This document shows positions 8,190-16,295 of a stretch of DNA of 64,000 nucleotides, one piece after another (position 1 is the stretch's first letter; each line of letters opens with the position of its first letter). The notes below the pieces were generated by a model. It saw nothing but the letters and a program-made list of their open reading frames with translations. It had not been told where the DNA came from and made no database searches. A program made the translations under genes and the position numbers. This DNA comes from Phaeodactylibacter sp. (lineage in GTDB: Bacteria; Bacteroidota; Bacteroidia; Chitinophagales; Saprospiraceae). The stretch spans positions 27,986 to 91,985 of the forward strand of contig NZ_JALEGS010000058.1 in the NCBI RefSeq assembly GCF_022763345.1, read 5' to 3'.

Positions 8190-9362
8190 ATGGATGCATA
8201 TATCGTAAAAGCCTACCGCTCCGCCGTAGGCAAAGCCAAGAAGGGCGGCTTCAAAAACTACCGCTCGGATGATCTGGCGGTGGATATCATTACCCATCTT
8301 TTGGAACAAACCCCGGAACTTGACCCTAAGCTGGTTGATGACGTCATCGTTGGCTGTGCAAACCCCGAGGGTGAGCAGGGACTGCAGATCGGACGGCAGA
8401 TTTCCATGCGCGCCCTGGGCAAGGAAGTCCCCGGCGTGACTGTTAACCGCTACTGTGCTTCCGGCCTGGAGACCATCTCCATTGCGGTTGCCAAAATCCG
8501 CGCAGGCATGGGCGAAATCTACGTTGCCGGCGGTACCGAAAGCATGAGCTCTATCCCGATGACGGGCTACAAGCTCGCACCCAGCTACAAGGTCGCTTCC
8601 TCCACGCCTAATTACCTGGCGAGCATGGGCCTGACGGCCGAGGCCGTAGCCAACAAGTACAACATCAGCCGGGATCAATCCGATGAATTTGCCTACCGCT
8701 CGCACGTAAAGGCGGCTGAGGCCATCGACGGCGGGAAATTCAATGATGAAATTGTGCCGGTAAAAGTGGAAGATGTATTCGTAAAAGACGGCAAACGGGT
8801 GAGCAGTGAGCACACCGTAGGCATGGATGAAGGCGTACGCCGTTCCACCACGGTCGAAGCGCTTGGCAAGTTACGCCCGGTCTTTGCGCAGGGCGGCGTA
8901 GTGACTGCGGGCAACGCTTCCCAAACTTCCGATGGTGCGGCTTTCACCCTGGTGATGAGCGAAGAAATGGTCAAAAAGCTCAACCTCGAGCCGATTGCCC
9001 GCCTGGTCTCCTGCTCCGTAGCCGGTGTGGATCCCTTGTACATGGGCATTGGCCCCTGCGTCGCTATCCCTAAAGCGCTGAAGTACGCCGGGCTGAAACT
9101 CAACGATATCGACCTGATCGAGCTCAATGAAGCCTTTGCCGCCCAGGCCCTGGCCGTTATTCAGGAAGCCGGGCTCAACCCCGATATCGTAAACGTAAAC
9201 GGAGGGGCTATTGCACTCGGCCACCCGCTGGGCTGTACCGGTGCGAAACTTTCCACCCAGCTCTTCAATGAGATGCGCCGCCGTGGCAATAAATACGGTA
9301 TGGTGACCGCCTGTGTAGGTGGCGGGCAAGGTATCGCCGGCATCTACGAATTATTGAATTAA
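8190..9362 (+). CDS. fadA: acetyl-CoA acyltransferase (thiolase)
   Basis: A 390-residue thiolase that cleaves 3-ketoacyl-CoA with CoA, the last step of beta-oxidation. The nucleophilic Cys sits in VNRYCASGLE (about residue 88), the LNEAFAAQAL block is present, the catalytic His is in ALGHPLGCTGAK, and the second Cys is in TACVGGGQG near the end. Normal family length. It is 71 bp downstream of the FadN-type gene on the same strand, and the products would act in sequence. Confidence 0.95.
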   Translation: MDAYIVKAYRSAVGKAKKGGFKNYRSDDLAVDIITHLLEQTPELDPKLVDDVIVGCANPEGEQGLQIGRQISMRALGKEVPGVTVNRYCASGLETISIAVAKIRAGMGEIYVAGGTESMSSIPMTGYKLAPSYKVASSTPNYLASMGLTAEAVANKYNISRDQSDEFAYRSHVKAAEAIDGGKFNDEIVPVKVEDVFVKDGKRVSSEHTVGMDEGVRRSTTVEALGKLRPVFAQGGVVTAGNASQTSDGAAFTLVMSEEMVKKLNLEPIARLVSCSVAGVDPLYMGIGPCVAIPKALKYAGLKLNDIDLIELNEAFAAQALAVIQEAGLNPDIVNVNGGAIALGHPLGCTGAKLSTQLFNEMRRRGNKYGMVTACVGGGQGIAGIYELLN

Positions 9363-9389
9363 GAGGATCACAACTCAATTGGAATAGCA

Positions 9390-9424
9390 AAGCCCTCGTT
9401 TTACTTGCTGTAGAGCGGGGGCTT
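9390..9424. terminator. weak bidirectional terminator
   Basis: AAGCCCTCG (9390-9398) pairs with CGGGGGCTT (9416-9424), nine pairs with one G-T wobble, around a 17-nt loop. It lies in the short gap between convergent fadA and the secreted-protein gene. There is no strong T-run on either side. Confidence 0.4.
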
Positions 9425-9425
9425 C

Positions 9426-9896
9426 CTATACCCGGGAAGAATCGCCCGGTTTCTTCCGTTCCAGTTTGATTTGCCCCAGCTTCCGTTCTACGGCAAACGG
9501 GGTAGGCGTAATCTCCTGCCAGAAACCATTGAGCGAAGACTCCCAGATGCTCCGCTTGAATTCAAACTGGTATTTACGGACATACTTGCCACCTTCCAGT
9601 ACCTCAGGGTTGAGGTTGTCGATGCTGTATTCCCTGTCGGTCACTTCCCGCATGTAGATGGAGCGATCCTGGTACATCTTGCCAACCAGCTCCTGTGTGA
9701 TCACGCTATCCTTAGTGACGTGGATATAAGACATCCCTTTGATGTAGCCTTTTTCAAGGGTAAGGTAGAGTTCGACCGGCAGCGTTTCTCCGGTGCTTTT
9801 CTCAATAATGGAACCCGTCCAGAGCCCTTCCAGTCCATTTTGGGCAGAGAGCGCACCCGCTGTGAGCAGCAGGCAGATTAAGATTTTGAATTTCAT
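9426..9896 (-). CDS. secreted hypothetical protein
   Basis: A 156-residue protein with a clear signal peptide (MKFKILICLLLTAGALSAQ, cleavage expected after Ala18 or Gln19). The mature part begins NGLEGLWTGSI and looks beta-rich with alternating hydrophobic and charged residues, a pattern reminiscent of lipocalin-like 'WxG' beta-barrel starts, but I cannot assign a family. It converges on fadA and stands alone. Probably periplasmic. Confidence 0.75.
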   Translation of the reverse strand: MKFKILICLLLTAGALSAQNGLEGLWTGSIIEKSTGETLPVELYLTLEKGYIKGMSYIHVTKDSVITQELVGKMYQDRSIYMREVTDREYSIDNLNPEVLEGGKYVRKYQFEFKRSIWESSLNGFWQEITPTPFAVERKLGQIKLERKKPGDSSRV

Positions 9897-10268
9897 AGCT
9901 TGGTGTTCAAATCAATCAATCCGCTCAATATCGGTATAAATCTCCTGCTCTGCAAGGGCAAGAGGTCAAATGCCTTCTTAAATCAGACAAGACTGAAAAG
10001 CAGAAAATCTGTCAGATACTTTGCAAATGTTTATTTTTTGATATATTTGATTTTCAATAGAATGAATTTTTAAGTCCCCAGCACGCTTTTTGTTCCTTTC
10101 GCGTTTCCCTGGTTTTGCCATCTGTTCATTCGCAGGTTTGCGGGTGTGTACCGGAGGTTACCTGACACCAAAAGATCACCACTAAGAACAACCAAAGGAT
10201 TTACCACTGCCTCACCGGGCAGGGTTGGTCATTCTTTTCCCAAAACTTAACATTAATTCAAAATTAGT
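9897..10268. other. 372-bp intergenic region upstream of the metalloprotease
   Basis: An AT-rich divergent intergenic region holding a good promoter at 10020-10049 for the gene to the right, and then a leader of about 210 nt. I see no gene in it and no strong hairpin. Confidence 0.6.
10020..10049 (+). promoter_or_regulatory. Bacteroidota-type promoter for the metalloprotease gene
   Basis: TTTG (10020-10023), an 18-nt spacer and TATATTTG (10042-10049), full matches to both the -33 and -7 consensus. Transcription would start near 10055, giving a leader of about 210 nt. Confidence 0.65.
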
Positions 10269-13200
10269 ATGAAAAAACTATTGACATTACTATTGACTGC
10301 AAGCACCCTGTTGCTATTTGCTCAATCTCAGCAACGGCCAGTTATCCCATTGGATTTGATTGAGTCCTATCAAGCTGAAAAAGCTGCTTTCCGGGATTAC
10401 GCTCCCTTTAATGCTGCACCTGAACTGAAAGCCCGTGTTACGGAGCTCGATGCTTCCGTTACGGATTTCCAGGTACTCACATTTAATGCCTCTTTTCTGG
10501 AGGAGATCAAGGCAAGCAGCCCGGAGACGATGACGCTTCTGCTACCTGATGCCGGGCAAGGCGAACCATTGGAATTGTTAATCGCGCAGGCGCCTATCTT
10601 TACCTCTGATTTTAAACTGACCCTGGGCTCTGGCCGCGAAGTGACCGATGTCCCCCTGGGCATGCACTACCGTGGGATCATCAAAGGCGATCCCGAATCA
10701 GTAGTCGCCCTTTCTGTGCTTGAAGGCGAGGTGATGGGGCTGATTGCTTCTGATGCTGGCAACTTGGTCTTAGGTAAGCTGCAGGGCGCTGGCTTTACTG
10801 ATGGGGAGCACATCCTTTACAACGACCTTAATGTACTGCACGATCTGCCGTTCGAGTGCGGCACGCCCGATGACGGCATCGGCTACAAGCGCAAGGACCT
10901 GGTCTTCTCCGGAGATACCCGTGCTGTAGGCGATTGCATCCGTTTGTATATGGAGGTAGACCACGACATCCACAACGGAAAAGGCGGCGTTACCGGTGCG
11001 GCCAACTGGACGACCGGCCTTATGAATGAGGTCATTACCCTTTATGCGAACGAAAGCATCTCTGCTGTGGTCTCTCAGATCGTAGTCTGGGATGTGCCCA
11101 GCCCTTATTCCAGCACATCAAGCAGTGGTATGCTGAGTGATTTCCAGGCCAACCTGGGGTCTTTCAATGGCGACCTTGCCCAGCTGATCTCCTATCAGGC
11201 GAGCGGAGGTATTGCAGCTGGATTCTCTGGCCTTTGCAACCCCAATCCTGATAACAGCATGAGCTTCAGTAATGTAAACTCGACCTATGCCCAAGTGCCG
11301 ACCTACTCCTGGTCTGTAATGGTGGTGACCCATGAATTTGGGCACCTTTGGGGCTCCCGCCACACCCACGCCTGTGTCTGGAATGGGAACAATACTGCAA
11401 TTGATGGTTGCTCTGGCAGCACTGAGGGCACCTGCCCACTGCCTGGAAACCCTTCCGTTGGAGGTACAATTATGTCTTATTGCCACCTGCAAAGCGTGGG
11501 TATCAACTTCAATGAAGGTTTTGGCCCGCAGCCCGGTAATGTCATTCGTAACAGCGTCGCCAATGCCACCTGCACAGTAGCTTGTGGGCCCCCTTCCTGT
11601 GAAGACGGCATTCAGAACGGTAATGAAACCGGTGTAGACTGTGGTGGCCCGGACTGCCCGGCCTGCCCAACCTGCGACGACGGTATTCAGAATGGCGATG
11701 AGCTGGGGGTAGATTGCGGTGGCCCTGACTGCGCTCCCTGCCCTTGTAATGGGCAGGATGTCACGCTAACCATCAATTTGGATAACTATCCCGGCGAAAC
11801 GACCTGGACCATAACCTCCAATGGGCTGACCTACGCTTCCGGTGGGCCATACAGCGGTGCGGGTTCGACCGTGGTTGAAGTGAATTGTCTTAATGACGGT
11901 TGCTACGAGTTTAACATTTTTGACTCCTACGGCGACGGCATCTGCTGCGGGTTTGGTAATGGCTCTTACGTTTTGGAGGACGCTTCGGGCACAGTACTGG
12001 CTTCCGGCGGTTCTTTCCAGTCATCCGAAACTACCCCATTTTGCCTAAGCTCCACCCCTACGCTTGCAGCCAGCATATCAGGCACTACCGATGTTTCCTG
12101 CGCTGGAGGAAGTGATGGAAGTGCCACTGCTACGGCCACTGATGGTGTATCCCCCTATTCCTACCAATGGAGCAATGGAGCTACCGGCGCTACGGCTTCC
12201 GGCCTTTCCGCGGGAAGCTACACCGTGACGGTAACTGATAGTGAAGGCAGCACGGCAACTGCAACAGCAACAATCAGCCAGCCTTCGGCAGTTAGTGTTT
12301 CTGCGAGTGGTACCGATGCCAGTTGCACCGGTGCCAGTGATGGTTCTGCGTCTGCGTCTGCTTCTGGCGGAACGGGTAGTTACACTTACAGCTGGAGTAA
12401 CGGTGGCTCAGGATCTGCCATCTCCGGACTGGGCGCCGGGACTTACACCGTAACCGCAACGGATGCGAACGGTTGTACTGCGACCAATACCGTTACGATT
12501 GCTGCACCTGCGCCAGGCGATGCCTGCGATGATGGGAATGCCTGTACCGTGAACGATGTACTCGATGCCAATTGCAATTGCGCCGGTACATTCCAGGATA
12601 GCGATGGCGATGGCGTTTGCGACGCAGATGATGCCTGCCCCGGTTTTGACGATAGCGCGGATACCGATGGAGACGGTATTCCGGATGGATGCGACAGCAA
12701 TAACTGTGTGACGGTATCCAATAGCTTCCCGACCAATCCTCTTACGCATAGCGGTCCGGGTTCAGGCTCCACTACGCTGGATTTTGGTAGTGTTCATGAA
12801 GACATTAGCTTCACCGTTTCCAATATCAACGATAAGCCAAACGGCAACCCAAATACCCGGTATACTGAGGTGGTCACCGTGACCTACGTAGATGGTAACG
12901 GCAGCACTCAGACCTTCGGCACCTTTAGCGGTGTGAATGTGAGCAGTGTGAATGTAAGCATTGCCGCAGCTACTTCTGTCACTGTCTCCCTCTCAGATGG
13001 TTACGACGGCAATGCCTCCAATACCATGAGTGTAGACTTGAGCACGGTGACCTCATGTGGTGCCGGCGGCCCTTGCCCGGACGATGATGGTGATGGCGTT
13101 TGTAATGCTGATGATGTTTGCCCTGGCTTTGATGACACGATCGATTCTGATGGCGATGGTATCCCTGACGGTTGTGATACCGGAGGAGGATGTACAACTG

Positions 13201-13859
13201 CTACGGACAACTTCCCAACCAATCCACTGACCCATAGTGGTCCTGGAAGTTCGTCTACTTCAGTGAACTTTGGAGCAGGCCATTTCGACGTGAGCTTTAC
13301 CGTTTCCAATATTAACGACAAGCCGAATGGTAACCCAACGACCCGTTATACCGAAATCGTGACTGTAACCTACGTGGATGGCAATGGTACCACACAAACG
13401 TACGGTACCTTCAGCGGTGTAAGTGTAAGCAGCGTGGACGTTTCTATCCCAGGTGATGTATCCTCTGTAACCGTATCACTGGAGGATGGTTATGATGGCA
13501 ATGCGTCCAACACGATGAGCGTTGACCTCAGCACCGTGACCTCTTGTGTGGCGAGTGCGATGGCGCCGCCTTCCAGTGGCCTGGCAGTAGGCGACCTTGA
13601 TACGGGTAAAGCACTGAAGCTGTTCCCGAACCCCGCTCAGGATCTGTTGCAATACACCTTCGAACTGCCGAAAGCAGCACAGGTCAGTGCCATAGTCGTA
13701 GACCTGAACGGTAAGGTTGTTCTGCGTCAGCAGCAGCAATTAGACCGCGGGCAGCAACAGGCACAGATCAATGTAGCACAGTTGCCAGCCGGAGTATACA
13801 CCTTCCATTTAGTGTGGGAAGGGGAGCGTAAGAGCAAGAAATTTGTAATTATGCGTTAA
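10269..13859 (+). CDS. secreted M12B-like metalloprotease with SprB repeats and T9SS tail
   Basis: A 1196-residue exported zinc protease. A signal peptide covers residues 1-20. The catalytic domain has HEFGHLWGSRH near residue 356 (HExxHxxGxxH, three zinc ligands) and the Met-turn GGTIMSYCH after it, as in reprolysin-like M12B enzymes. Then come two Cys-rich GVDCGGPDC modules (about 443-490), a region up to about 595, two SprB-type repeats (about 600-745), Asp-rich 'DSDGDGVCDADD' calcium-binding (thrombospondin type 3) stretches, and two near-duplicate beta modules (about 812-931 and 974-1093). The last 80 residues, with LKLFPNPAQDLL and KKFVIMR, are a type IX secretion tail, so it is probably released or anchored outside the cell. 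Substrate unknown; probably degrades external protein. Confidence 0.93.
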   Translation: MKKLLTLLLTASTLLLFAQSQQRPVIPLDLIESYQAEKAAFRDYAPFNAAPELKARVTELDASVTDFQVLTFNASFLEEIKASSPETMTLLLPDAGQGEPLELLIAQAPIFTSDFKLTLGSGREVTDVPLGMHYRGIIKGDPESVVALSVLEGEVMGLIASDAGNLVLGKLQGAGFTDGEHILYNDLNVLHDLPFECGTPDDGIGYKRKDLVFSGDTRAVGDCIRLYMEVDHDIHNGKGGVTGAANWTTGLMNEVITLYANESISAVVSQIVVWDVPSPYSSTSSSGMLSDFQANLGSFNGDLAQLISYQASGGIAAGFSGLCNPNPDNSMSFSNVNSTYAQVPTYSWSVMVVTHEFGHLWGSRHTHACVWNGNNTAIDGCSGSTEGTCPLPGNPSVGGTIMSYCHLQSVGINFNEGFGPQPGNVIRNSVANATCTVACGPPSCEDGIQNGNETGVDCGGPDCPACPTCDDGIQNGDELGVDCGGPDCAPCPCNGQDVTLTINLDNYPGETTWTITSNGLTYASGGPYSGAGSTVVEVNCLNDGCYEFNIFDSYGDGICCGFGNGSYVLEDASGTVLASGGSFQSSETTPFCLSSTPTLAASISGTTDVSCAGGSDGSATATATDGVSPYSYQWSNGATGATASGLSAGSYTVTVTDSEGSTATATATISQPSAVSVSASGTDASCTGASDGSASASASGGTGSYTYSWSNGGSGSAISGLGAGTYTVTATDANGCTATNTVTIAAPAPGDACDDGNACTVNDVLDANCNCAGTFQDSDGDGVCDADDACPGFDDSADTDGDGIPDGCDSNNCVTVSNSFPTNPLTHSGPGSGSTTLDFGSVHEDISFTVSNINDKPNGNPNTRYTEVVTVTYVDGNGSTQTFGTFSGVNVSSVNVSIAAATSVTVSLSDGYDGNASNTMSVDLSTVTSCGAGGPCPDDDGDGVCNADDVCPGFDDTIDSDGDGIPDGCDTGGGCTTATDNFPTNPLTHSGPGSSSTSVNFGAGHFDVSFTVSNINDKPNGNPTTRYTEIVTVTYVDGNGTTQTYGTFSGVSVSSVDVSIPGDVSSVTVSLEDGYDGNASNTMSVDLSTVTSCVASAMAPPSSGLAVGDLDTGKALKLFPNPAQDLLQYTFELPKAAQVSAIVVDLNGKVVLRQQQQLDRGQQQAQINVAQLPAGVYTFHLVWEGERKSKKFVIMR

Positions 13860-13890
13860 AAAATTAGGCTGTCAATTCATTAACCTCAGA

Positions 13891-13924
13891 ATAGGGCGTC
13901 CTGGTGTACATCAGGGCGCCCTAT
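13891..13924. terminator. bidirectional terminator
   Basis: ATAGGGCGTCCTG (13891-13903) pairs with CAGGGCGCCCTAT (13912-13924) over 13 bp with one wobble and an 8-nt loop. It follows the metalloprotease stop by about 30 bp, and its right arm overlaps the stop codon of the convergent lysoplasmalogenase gene, so it probably serves both. Confidence 0.7.
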
Positions 13925-14613
13925 CTCATTTCCGGACGTATCGCCGCCGCATTCCGCGCAATGAAATACTGCCCCAGGAGGTACGTACTCATAATCAGCA
14001 CCCGCGCATTGGGCACCGGCTGCCCGAATTTATTTGCTGCAATCAGGCTGTCGGATAGCACAAAAAGCAGCACCCCAGCCATCAGTCCCAGAAAGTGCTC
14101 CCGGCTCAGCCGACCCCGCAGGTTGAAGGCGCCCATTGCCATGGTGACGATCGCAGCAGCATAGACGGCAACCGGCACTTTCATGCCCGCAGGTATACCT
14201 GCCCAGAGCATACCTAATATTCCCACGAGGTAGAGCAGAAATGGCAGGGCAAGCCAGGGCTTCTGCCGTATGTCCCCGGATTTTGCACCCGGATAAGTCC
14301 AGAAAGCGACCGCATAACACACCTGTGCGACGAGAAAGCTGCCCAGCCCAAACAGGAAAAACTGCTCAGCCCGGGGCCCGTACTCCACAAACATCAGCAG
14401 GGTATCCCCACCTATGGAAAAGATCAGCCCGGCCAGTACCAACCCACTGAATCGGCTGCCCATTGGCCGGCATTCCAGGTAAAACCAAAGCGACAAGACC
14501 GTCAGCAAAAGTGGTTTCACAGCCAGAATAACCGGTTCGGTAAGCGTATGCTCCCCGTAGATTTCTATCAGTGCAAGGGTCCAATAAAGGGGGATCAGGT
14601 AGCGTGGCATCAT
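13921..14613 (-). CDS. lysoplasmalogenase (YhhN/TMEM86 family)
   Basis: A 230-residue integral membrane protein with about eight hydrophobic segments and the YhhN-family features: KPLLLTVLSLWFY near the start, FSGLVLAGLIFSIGGDTLLMF with the conserved GD, and GVLLFVLSDSLIAANKF with the conserved SD. Family members hydrolyse the vinyl ether bond of lysoplasmalogens; some bacterial members have been linked to this activity. I chose the ATG pair at 14610/14613 (MMPRYLIPLYW); a longer frame to 14697 would add a basic segment that does not look native. Convergent with the metalloprotease and divergent from the PKD gene. Confidence 0.85.
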   Translation of the reverse strand: MMPRYLIPLYWTLALIEIYGEHTLTEPVILAVKPLLLTVLSLWFYLECRPMGSRFSGLVLAGLIFSIGGDTLLMFVEYGPRAEQFFLFGLGSFLVAQVCYAVAFWTYPGAKSGDIRQKPWLALPFLLYLVGILGMLWAGIPAGMKVPVAVYAAAIVTMAMGAFNLRGRLSREHFLGLMAGVLLFVLSDSLIAANKFGQPVPNARVLIMSTYLLGQYFIARNAAAIRPEMR

Positions 14614-14620
14614 CGGCAAA

Positions 14621-14651
14621 TTGAATTTGAAGGTAATTAAATGTAATTTTG
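14621..14651 (+). promoter_or_regulatory. promoter for the PKD secreted protein
   Basis: TTG (14621-14623), 20 nt, then TAATTTTG (14644-14651), a full match to TAnnTTTG. The start of transcription would be near 14657 and the leader about 90 nt. Confidence 0.5.
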
Positions 14652-14746
14652 GGGCTTTCAGCCGTTGGGGCAACGAAGAAGTGCTCCAACATCGCAACGA
14701 AGTACCAACGCTTCAAATATTGGAGAAAATTACCAAAAACTGAACT

Positions 14747-16270
14747 ATGCAACTCAAGAGCTCCATCCTTCTCCCCCTCATTTGCCTCTTTTCTATCGGC
14801 ACCACAGCACAGATTACCCTCACTGCCGATGATATACCCGCCTTTGGTGAAGTTTACGCCAATGCCGTGGATACCTTCTTGACAAGTGTTGATGTAGGCC
14901 CGGCCAGCGCTGATGCTCAAACCTGGTCATTTCTCAATTTTGATGCCGATGAAGTATTCACCAATACAGTCGTCATGCCTTCCGAAACACCGGCTGCTGA
15001 TCTTTTCCCTGCAGCCACTTTCGCCTTTGAAGGCAGCAATGGCCTGTACAGCTTTGCTGAAGTTACCCCTGATGCCTTGTTTGCTGCAGGCGGGTCGGCA
15101 CCCGGCCCGGACGGTACAATTTACACGGTAGCCTTCGAAAATCAACAGCAATTGCTTCCCCTGCCCACTACTTACGGAGCGGTATTTGAAGATGAATTTA
15201 GTTACCAGCTGGAAATTGATGGAGGAACTTTTGGCGCTGACTCGGTCCGCCTGATTGGCGGCGGTACCGTGGATGCCGAGGTAGATGCCTTTGGTGAAAT
15301 TACCGTTCCGGCGGGTACCTTTGAAGTACTGAGACAACGTAGTGTCATTACCACAGCCGACTCTATTTACGTGAAAATCTTCGGCAGTTTCATCCTGATC
15401 GATGTGCTCGAAAACACGACCGTCTCTTATGAATGGTGGGGCGCAGACGGGGTAGGCACCGTGTGCAGTGTTGACTTTGACGTGGATGGCAACCCCATCT
15501 CCGCCACTTATCTTGCCGCTATTAATCCAAGTGACGAACCCCCGGTCGCCGATTTTTCCGCAGAGCTGCTCAGTGAGGGACAGGTACAGTTTACTGATGC
15601 TTCCACCAATATGCCCCTCAGCTGGTCCTGGGACTTTGGCGATGGCAACACGGGTACGGAGCAAAATCCGCTGCATACCTATAGCGCACCCGGTACTTAT
15701 ACCGTTTGCCTGACTACCACTAATCTGGGAGGCAGCGATGTCAGTTGCCAGGAAGTTGTGGTCATACTGCCACCCACCGCCAGTTTCACTTTTGAAGACC
15801 AGGGAGAAGGTACGCTTGTGTTCACCGATGCTTCCGCCAATAACCCCACCGAGTGGTTCTGGGACTTTAGTGATGGCAATAGCAGCGCGGTACAAAACCC
15901 AACCCACACCTACATGGCAAATAACACCTACAACGTCTGCCTGACCGCCATAAACAGTGCAGGCAGCGATATAAGCTGTACCGAGATATCCGTTGTGGTG
16001 GTCAGTGCCAACGACCTGGCAACCGTAGCTTTCGCCAATGCCTTCCCGTCCCCGGCAGCAGACTGGCTGCGGATTGACTTCGGAGCATGGCAGGGCCGGC
16101 CTGTTACCCTGACTGCCTTTGGGGTAAACGGCCAGCAAATTTTCAGCCGTAACCTGAAACAAACTCCGGCTTCTTTTGAAGTGGATGTGACGGAGTGGGC
16201 GGCTGGTACGTATTATCTCCGCATACAAGGTGAGGGACAGGTGCAGACGTTACCGGTGACAGTGCGGTAG
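14747..16270 (+). CDS. secreted PKD-domain protein with T9SS tail
   Basis: A 507-residue exported protein. A signal peptide (residues 1-21, ending TTAQ) precedes an unassigned beta-rich region of about 240 residues. Two PKD domains follow (about residues 265-345 and 345-425), each with the signature W-D-F-G/S-D-G (SWDFGDGNTG, WDFSDGNSS) and PTHTY/PLHTY. The last 80 residues (AFPSPAADWLRIDFG, then WAAGTYYLRIQ and LPVTVR) match the general type IX secretion C-terminal domain. Likely a cell-surface or released adhesive or carbohydrate-associated protein; the N-terminal region is not recognised. Confidence 0.88.
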   Translation: MQLKSSILLPLICLFSIGTTAQITLTADDIPAFGEVYANAVDTFLTSVDVGPASADAQTWSFLNFDADEVFTNTVVMPSETPAADLFPAATFAFEGSNGLYSFAEVTPDALFAAGGSAPGPDGTIYTVAFENQQQLLPLPTTYGAVFEDEFSYQLEIDGGTFGADSVRLIGGGTVDAEVDAFGEITVPAGTFEVLRQRSVITTADSIYVKIFGSFILIDVLENTTVSYEWWGADGVGTVCSVDFDVDGNPISATYLAAINPSDEPPVADFSAELLSEGQVQFTDASTNMPLSWSWDFGDGNTGTEQNPLHTYSAPGTYTVCLTTTNLGGSDVSCQEVVVILPPTASFTFEDQGEGTLVFTDASANNPTEWFWDFSDGNSSAVQNPTHTYMANNTYNVCLTAINSAGSDISCTEISVVVVSANDLATVAFANAFPSPAADWLRIDFGAWQGRPVTLTAFGVNGQQIFSRNLKQTPASFEVDVTEWAAGTYYLRIQGEGQVQTLPVTVR

Positions 16271-16295
16271 GGTATTGGACGCCCGTTGTCCCCCC

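Noticed and set aside
14927..16228. Long open frame on the minus strand, 433 codons, opposite the PKD gene
   Set aside because: It lies fully inside a gene with a signal peptide and PKD/T9SS motifs; its protein has no motif and is a mirror of the codon bias.
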